From Afipia sp. (lineage in GTDB: Bacteria > Pseudomonadota > Alphaproteobacteria > Rhizobiales > Xanthobacteraceae): 64,000 nt of DNA. A program made the translations under genes and the position numbers. Shown one piece after another: positions 59,559 through 64,000 of this stretch. The DNA lies in NCBI GenBank assembly GCA_017308575.1, contig JAFKEQ010000001.1, forward strand, positions 372,001 to 436,000, in the 5' to 3' direction. The number at the start of each line of letters is the position of its first letter. The first letter of the stretch is position 1. The notes beneath the pieces were generated by a model that did no database searches, was not told the DNA's origin, and saw only the letters and a list, made by a program, of their open reading frames with translations.

Positions 59559-59641
59559 CGTCATTGCGAGGAGCGTAAGCGACGAAGCAATCCAGCTTTT
59601 CTTATCAAGAATGGATTGCTTCGCTTCGCTCGCAATGACGG
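59559..59641. repeat. Intergenic palindromic repeat, family C, within rph-rdgB
   Basis: CGTCATTGCGAGGAGCGTAAGC, GACGAAGCAATCCAGCTTTT spacer, then AATGGATTGCTTCGCTTCGC and TCGCAATGACGG. It is the same design as 31245. Both flanking genes run leftward, so the element is inside the transcript. Confidence 0.88.
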
Positions 59642-59644
59642 AAA

Positions 59645-60361
59645 CTACGCCACCGCCAGCTTCTGCAGGTCGACAAGGCGCGCGATGCCTTTCTGCGCCA
59701 GCGCCATCAGCTTGAGGAATTCGTCCTGCGAAAAAGGCGTCTTCTCGGCGGTGCCCTGCACTTCGACGATGCGGCCGTCGCCGGTCATGACGAAGTTGGC
59801 ATCGGTCTCGGCTTCGGAATCTTCCGCGTAATCGAGATCGAGCACCGGCGTGCCGTTGTAGATGCCGCAGGAGATCGCGGCGACGTTGTCGCGCAGCACG
59901 TTGTCGTTCTTGAGCATGTTGCGCGCCTTCATCCATTGCAGACAGTCGGCGAGCGCGACCCATGCGCCGGTGATGGAGGCGGTGCGGGTGCCGCCGTCGG
60001 CCTGGATCACGTCGCAGTCCACGGTGATCTGGCGCTCGCCCAAGGCGACGAGATCGACGGTGGTGCGCAGCGAGCGTCCGATCAGGCGCTGGATTTCAAC
60101 GGTGCGGCCGCTCTGTTTTCCGGCGGCGGATTCGCGGCGCATGCGCTCATGGGTGGCGCGGGGCAGCATGCCGTATTCGGCGGTGATCCAGCCACGGCCC
60201 TGGCCCTTGAGCCATGGCGGCAGGCGCTCTTCCAGGGTGGCGGTCACCAGCACATGGGTGTCGCCGAACTTCACCATGCAGGACCCTTCGGCGTATTTGA
60301 CCACACCGCGTTCCAGCGTGACGGGGCGCAGTTCGTCGGGCGCACGACGGCTTGGCCGCAT
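59645..60361 (-). CDS. rph: Ribonuclease PH
   Basis: A 238-residue phosphorolytic tRNA-processing exonuclease. [77 protein letters not shown] is the family start with the arginines that hold RNA. The phosphate-site block [17 protein letters not shown] is followed by [19 protein letters not shown] and [22 protein letters not shown] 60361 has GGAGATTTTC upstream. It is divergent from hrcA, a conserved pairing. Confidence 0.97.
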   Translation of the reverse strand: MRPSRRAPDELRPVTLERGVVKYAEGSCMVKFGDTHVLVTATLEERLPPWLKGQGRGWITAEYGMLPRATHERMRRESAAGKQSGRTVEIQRLIGRSLRTTVDLVALGERQITVDCDVIQADGGTRTASITGAWVALADCLQWMKARNMLKNDNVLRDNVAAISCGIYNGTPVLDLDYAEDSEAETDANFVMTGDGRIVEVQGTAEKTPFSQDEFLKLMALAQKGIARLVDLQKLAVA

Positions 60362-60520
60362 GAAAATCTCCTGAAATTTTGAGAAAACACGATTTGGCGC
60401 TGCTTTTAGGGGGACGGGCGCGCAGCGGCAAGGGCCGATCAGGCCTGCGGCGCAGATGTCGGCATAAACCGGCTTGTCAGACCGGCGGACGATGGACAAT
60501 TGTAGCAGGATCAACCCGTT

Positions 60521-61624
60521 ATGGAGCCCGAATTGGCCCACCACGACCCCATTAGCCATCTGATTACGCCGAATGCCGGGCTGGCGCAGCTCAACGAGCG
60601 CTCGCGCGATATTTTCCGCCAGATCGTCGAAAGCTATCTCGCCACCGGCGAGCCGGTGGGGTCGCGCAACATCTCGCGCCTGATCACCGTGCCGCTGTCG
60701 CCGGCCTCGGTGCGCAATGTGATGTCCGATCTGGAACAGCTCGGGCTGATCTATGCGCCGCATACCTCCGCCGGGCGGCTGCCGACCGAACTGGGGCTGC
60801 GCTTTTTCGTCGATGCGCTGATGCAGGTCGGCGATCTGTCGGAACCGGAACGGCAGTCGATCGAAAACCAGCTCAAGTCGGTGGGCGGCGCGCCATCGGT
60901 CGAAGCGGCGCTCAGCGAAGCGTTGACGCGCCTCTCGGGCCTCACGCGCGCGGCCGCCGTGGTGCTGACGCAGAAATCGAACGTCCGCCTCAAGCATATC
61001 GAATTCGTGCGGCTGGAGCCGGCGCAGGCGCTGGTCGTGCTGGTGGCGGAAGACGGACAGGTCGAGAATCGCGTGCTGCCGTTGCCGCCGGGCGTGCCGA
61101 CCTCGGTGCTCACCGAAGCCTCGAACTTTCTCAACGCGCGGATTCGCGGGCGCACGCTGGCGGAAGCGCGCGGCGAACTCGAAGCGGCGCTGACCGCGAA
61201 CCGCAACGAACTGGATCAGTTGACGCAGAAGGTCGTCGCCGCCGGCATTGCAAGCTGGTCCGGCGGCGCGAGCGAGGAGCGCCAGCTCATCGTGCGCGGT
61301 CATGCCAACCTTCTGGAAGATCTTCACGCGATGGAGGATCTCGAGCGCGTGCGCCTCCTGTTCGACGATCTCGAAGCGAAGAAGGGCGTGATCGACCTGC
61401 TCGGCCGCGCCGAGCGCGCCGACGGCGTGCGCATCTTCATCGGCTCGGAAAACAAGCTGTTCTCGCTGTCCGGCTCCTCGACCATCATCGCGCCCTATCG
61501 TGATGGCGCGGGTCATATCGTCGGCGTGCTGGGCGTGATCGGCCCGACGCGGCTGAACTATGCGCGGGTCATTCCGATGGTCGACTACGCCGCCCGGATC
61601 GTCAGCCAGCTTGTCGGCAAGTAA
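60521..61624 (+). CDS. hrcA: Heat-inducible transcription repressor HrcA
   Basis: A 367-residue winged-helix repressor that binds CIRCE operators of groE/dnaK genes. The N-terminal DNA-binding part is [77 protein letters not shown]. The middle domain is GAF-like, and the C-terminus [29 protein letters not shown] is diagnostic. The start is ATG 60521 with [14 protein letters not shown] 60533 would remove four residues. I see no CIRCE inverted repeat upstream. It is separated from grpE by a family B repeat. Confidence 0.96.
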   Translation: MEPELAHHDPISHLITPNAGLAQLNERSRDIFRQIVESYLATGEPVGSRNISRLITVPLSPASVRNVMSDLEQLGLIYAPHTSAGRLPTELGLRFFVDALMQVGDLSEPERQSIENQLKSVGGAPSVEAALSEALTRLSGLTRAAAVVLTQKSNVRLKHIEFVRLEPAQALVVLVAEDGQVENRVLPLPPGVPTSVLTEASNFLNARIRGRTLAEARGELEAALTANRNELDQLTQKVVAAGIASWSGGASEERQLIVRGHANLLEDLHAMEDLERVRLLFDDLEAKKGVIDLLGRAERADGVRIFIGSENKLFSLSGSSTIIAPYRDGAGHIVGVLGVIGPTRLNYARVIPMVDYAARIVSQLVGK

Positions 61625-61631
61625 GTGAAGT

Positions 61632-61720
61632 CGTCATGGCCGGGCTTGTCCCGGCCATCTCGATTATTGAAAGCACGGTGCTTCATGTATCGGGATCACC
61701 GGGACAAGCCCGGTGATGAC
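61632..61720. repeat. Intergenic palindromic repeat, family B, within hrcA-grpE
   Basis: TCATGGCCGGGCTTGTCCCGGCCATCTCGAT, spacer, ATCGGGATCACCGGGACAAGCCCGGTGATGACA. It is the short form in the same orientation as 54511 and starts 8 bp after the hrcA stop. Confidence 0.9.
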
Positions 61721-61820
61721 AAAGCAACGAGCCGTATTGGCTTGATTTTCCGCGCCCAAAGCACGATATGCGGGCTAACAATCCCACATTCGTGAAGACG
61801 ATTTGCTGAAAAGGTGAGTA

Positions 61821-62417
61821 ATGGCCAATTCCAACGGGCAGAAGGAACCGCAGGACACGTCCGCGCCGGAAGACTCCGTGCAGGACAAGGAGCCCGTGGT
61901 TTCAAAGCCTTATGTGATGCCTGACGATCCGGAAGAAGGATCGGTTGAGGCGCTCACCAAGGAAGTCGCCGAGGCCAAGGACCGGACGCTCCGCACACTG
62001 GCGGAGATGGAAAACCTGCGCAAGCGCACCGCGAAGGAAGTCGCGGACGCGCGCACCTACGGCATTACCGCGTTCGCGCGGGACGTGCTCGACATCGCCG
62101 ACAACCTGCAGCGCGCGCTGGATGCCGTGCCTGCGGAAGCGCGTGAAGCCGCCGATGCCGGTCTGAAGGCGCTGATCGAAGGCGTCGAGATCACCGAGAA
62201 GTCGCTGCACAAGGCGCTGGAGAAGAACGGCGTCTCGAGGCTCGATCCGCAGGGTGAAAAGTTCAATCCGAACTTCCATCAGGCGATGTACGAGGTGCCC
62301 GATGCGTCGGTGCCGTCGGGCACTGTCGTGCAGGTGGTGCAGGGCGGTTATACCATCGGCGAGCGCGTGCTGCGCCCGGCGCTGGTCGCGGTATCCAAGG
62401 GCGGCGCGAAGGCCTGA
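61821..62417 (+). CDS. grpE: Nucleotide exchange factor GrpE
   Basis: A 198-residue DnaK co-chaperone. A disordered, acidic N-terminus (1-45) leads to a long helix ([51 protein letters not shown]) and a C-terminal beta-domain with [37 protein letters not shown] and [26 protein letters not shown]. It releases ADP from DnaK. A GGTGAG ribosome-binding site precedes ATG 61821. DnaK/DnaJ lie outside the window. Confidence 0.95.
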   Translation: MANSNGQKEPQDTSAPEDSVQDKEPVVSKPYVMPDDPEEGSVEALTKEVAEAKDRTLRTLAEMENLRKRTAKEVADARTYGITAFARDVLDIADNLQRALDAVPAEAREAADAGLKALIEGVEITEKSLHKALEKNGVSRLDPQGEKFNPNFHQAMYEVPDASVPSGTVVQVVQGGYTIGERVLRPALVAVSKGGAKA

Positions 62418-62503
62418 ACGCATAGACCTCCGCGTTTTTGAGGATTGCCGAAACAGGCCGTTAACGGCTCCGCACTAGCGTCGGCCCGCATTTGGGCTGA
62501 CGC

Positions 62504-64000
62504 ATGGCGATCCTGCTTGATCATGAAACCCGCCGGACCGGAGCGCTGCGGCTTGGCCGCGGCGCTGCGGTCTGGCTGCTGCTGGCCGGCGTGCTCGCCA
62601 CGGCGGTTCTGTTGCGTCATCTGGTTCCCGCCAACAACGATGTGAGCTGGCTGCTGACCGCGGCGGAGCAGGTTCTCGCGGGCAAGACGCTCTATCGCGA
62701 TGTGATCGAAACCAATCCGCCGATTGCGGTCTTCGCCTATGTTCCGGCTATCGTGATCGCCCGCGCGCTCGGCGTCGCCGCCGAGCCGGTGGTCGATGCG
62801 CTGATGTTTGCGGCGATGTTCGTTTCGCTTGGCTGCACCGCGTCGATCCTGCGGCGCTCGCAGCGGCTGCGCGACTTGCAAAATCCCCTGCTGCTGGCAC
62901 CTGCGCTGGCGATCCTTGCGATGTTGCCGACGCAGGAGTTCGGCCAGCGCGAACATATCGCGCTGATCGCGAGCCTGCCGTTCTTTGCCGCCCTCATGCT
63001 GCGGGTCAACGGCGAGACGCCGGTGCGCTGGGAGATCGTGGCCGCCGGACTCGGTGCCGGCATCATGCTCGCCTTCAAGCCCTATTTCATTCTCGCATTC
63101 GTCTGCGCGGTGGTTGCGGCTGCGCTGCTGTGCCGGTCATGGCGCATCATGTTCGTTCCGGAAAACTGGATTGCGGGCGTTGCGGTGCTTGCCAATGTTG
63201 TCTGCATCGCCACGCTGTTCCCGGAATTTTTCACCGTGGTGTTGCCCGTCGCGCGCGATGTCTACGTGCCGGTGGGGCGCAAGTGGTCGTTCATGATCGA
63301 GACCAAGGGCGCGGCGTGCTGGTTCGGCGTGCTGCTTGCGATCCTTCTGCTGCAATACGATCGCCGCGATCGCGCCATCGCGGTGCTGGTCGCGGGCTCG
63401 GTCGGCTTTGCCGTGGCCTTCTTCGTCCAGCGCAAGGGCTGGCCGTATCATTCCTATCCGATGATCGCGCTGGCCTTTCTTGCGGCGCTGGCCGCGGTCG
63501 CCTCATACCGTTTCGAAGCGCGGCGGCTGGCGGGGATAAGCGCAGCCTCCGCGCTGATCGTTCTGTTCGGTATCGGAATGGCCTGGTTCACCGAAACATT
63601 CACCGGGCAAATCCTTGAGCCATCTATCGCCCGCCAGGGTGATCGGCCGGTGATTCTGGCGATCACAAGCGAGCCGGGCATCGGTCATCCGGCGGTGCGG
63701 GCGCTCAAGGGCACATGGGTGTCGCGGGAATCGAATCTCTGGATCACGGCGCATGTCGATTACATGAAGCGCCATGGCCTGATTCAGCCGGACATGGCCG
63801 AAACGCTCGGCAACTATGCGGCGCAGGAGCGGGCCTGGCTGATCGAGGACATCAAGCGACAGCCGCCCACGGTCGTTCTGGTCGACAACAAGAACGGCCG
63901 ATGGGGCGAATGGATCGCCGCCGACGCCGAACTGGCGGCGCTGTTGAAGCCTTACACGAAGGCCGACAACGTTCGCGGCGTCGATATTCTGGTCCGACCC
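62504..64000 (+). CDS. Large integral membrane protein, GT-C glycosyltransferase-like, cut by window edge
   Basis: An ATG at 62504 opens a frame of 499 codons that runs through the end of the window. A first helix (AAVWLLLAGVLATAVLL) is followed by NNDVSWLLTAAEQVLAGKTLYRDVIETNPPIAVFAYVPAIVIARALG, which matches the first periplasmic loop of PMT/ArnT-like GT-C enzymes (Asp near the membrane, GxxLYRD, NPP). At least seven more hydrophobic segments follow, then a soluble tail of about 130 residues (from PSIARQGDRPVILAITS). Function inferred as lipid-linked sugar transfer; the acceptor is unknown. Confidence 0.7.
   Translation, partial: MAILLDHETRRTGALRLGRGAAVWLLLAGVLATAVLLRHLVPANNDVSWLLTAAEQVLAGKTLYRDVIETNPPIAVFAYVPAIVIARALGVAAEPVVDALMFAAMFVSLGCTASILRRSQRLRDLQNPLLLAPALAILAMLPTQEFGQREHIALIASLPFFAALMLRVNGETPVRWEIVAAGLGAGIMLAFKPYFILAFVCAVVAAALLCRSWRIMFVPENWIAGVAVLANVVCIATLFPEFFTVVLPVARDVYVPVGRKWSFMIETKGAACWFGVLLAILLLQYDRRDRAIAVLVAGSVGFAVAFFVQRKGWPYHSYPMIALAFLAALAAVASYRFEARRLAGISAASALIVLFGIGMAWFTETFTGQILEPSIARQGDRPVILAITSEPGIGHPAVRALKGTWVSRESNLWITAHVDYMKRHGLIQPDMAETLGNYAAQERAWLIEDIKRQPPTVVLVDNKNGRWGEWIAADAELAALLKPYTKADNVRGVDILVRP

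Noticed and set aside
60362..60520. CIRCE operator (TTAGCACTC-N9-GAGTGCTAA) upstream of hrcA
   Set aside because: Searched the rph-hrcA gap and saw no match.
59529..61516. Extended open frames upstream of rdgB (to 59963) and rph (to 61516)
   Set aside because: The extensions run through repeat DNA and the opposite-strand hrcA gene; family N-termini and ribosome-binding sites mark 59528 and 60361 as starts.

Overview
The window is one contiguous stretch of a high-GC alphaproteobacterial chromosome. By gene content and order it most resembles the Rhodopseudomonas / Bradyrhizobium / Nitrobacter / Afipia group (Nitrobacteraceae). This is judged from recognised families and synteny, not from a database search. 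The pointers are tandem glnK-amtB pairs, the parB-parA-rsmG-mnmG-mnmE-rho-hemJ / ppsR-maf-coaE-dnaQ-secB neighbourhood, hslU-DUF2585-hslV, a hisB-hisH-hisA-hisF-hisE series, CtrA-type boxes next to GANTC sites, and short palindromic intergenic repeats of the Bradyrhizobium type. I see no rRNA, tRNA, CRISPR array, insertion sequence or prophage.

Layout. 1-4.7 kb: the edge of a GYF_2-domain membrane protein, then two P-II/ammonium-channel pairs; the second has a sigma-54-like promoter and a strong terminator. 4.7-13.3 kb: a dapC-like aminotransferase with ftsK behind a perfect CtrA-type box, then lolA, xthA, a cyclic-nucleotide-binding protein, a CenR-like response regulator, an L,D-transpeptidase and yggS. 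13.4-19.5 kb: a Cache-GGDEF protein, leuS, lptE and holA. 19.6-28.6 kb, all leftward: parB, parA, rsmG, mnmG, mnmE, an acetyltransferase, rho and hemJ, with three parS sites between mnmG and mnmE and a fourth inside rsmG. 28.6-29.2 kb: a 531-bp gene-free gap where transcription flips from leftward to rightward, the best candidate for the replication origin. 29.2-35.7 kb: ppsR, maf, coaE, dnaQ, secB (leftward), a Tim44-domain protein, mltA and an Smr protein. 35.7-43.2 kb: hslUV with a DUF2585 gene, histidine genes, coaA. 43.3-54.4 kb, more accessory: an OlsB-like acyltransferase, a hybrid histidine kinase, a small secreted protein, comM, an AT-rich patch with an orphan periplasmic protein, a PAS-like protein, a TonB-dependent receptor and gshB. 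54.5-64 kb: yraN, rsmI, a LppC-type lipoprotein, hemW, rdgB, rph, hrcA, grpE and the start of a large membrane protein resembling GT-C glycosyltransferases.

How it fits together. Most genes are housekeeping: replication and segregation (oriC candidate, parABS, holA, dnaQ), division (ftsK), envelope (lolA, lptE, mltA, L,D-transpeptidase, LppC-like), proteostasis (hslUV, hrcA, grpE, secB), tRNA/rRNA modification, and nitrogen control (glnK/amtB). The less ordinary signals lie between genes: the parS cluster, the presumptive origin, three families of palindromic repeats (eleven copies, several inside operons), three perfect TTAA-N7-TTAA boxes, a perfect 20-bp palindrome between secB and the Tim44 gene, and an AT-rich island before an orphan exported protein. 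I found no clearly new defence or biosynthetic system.
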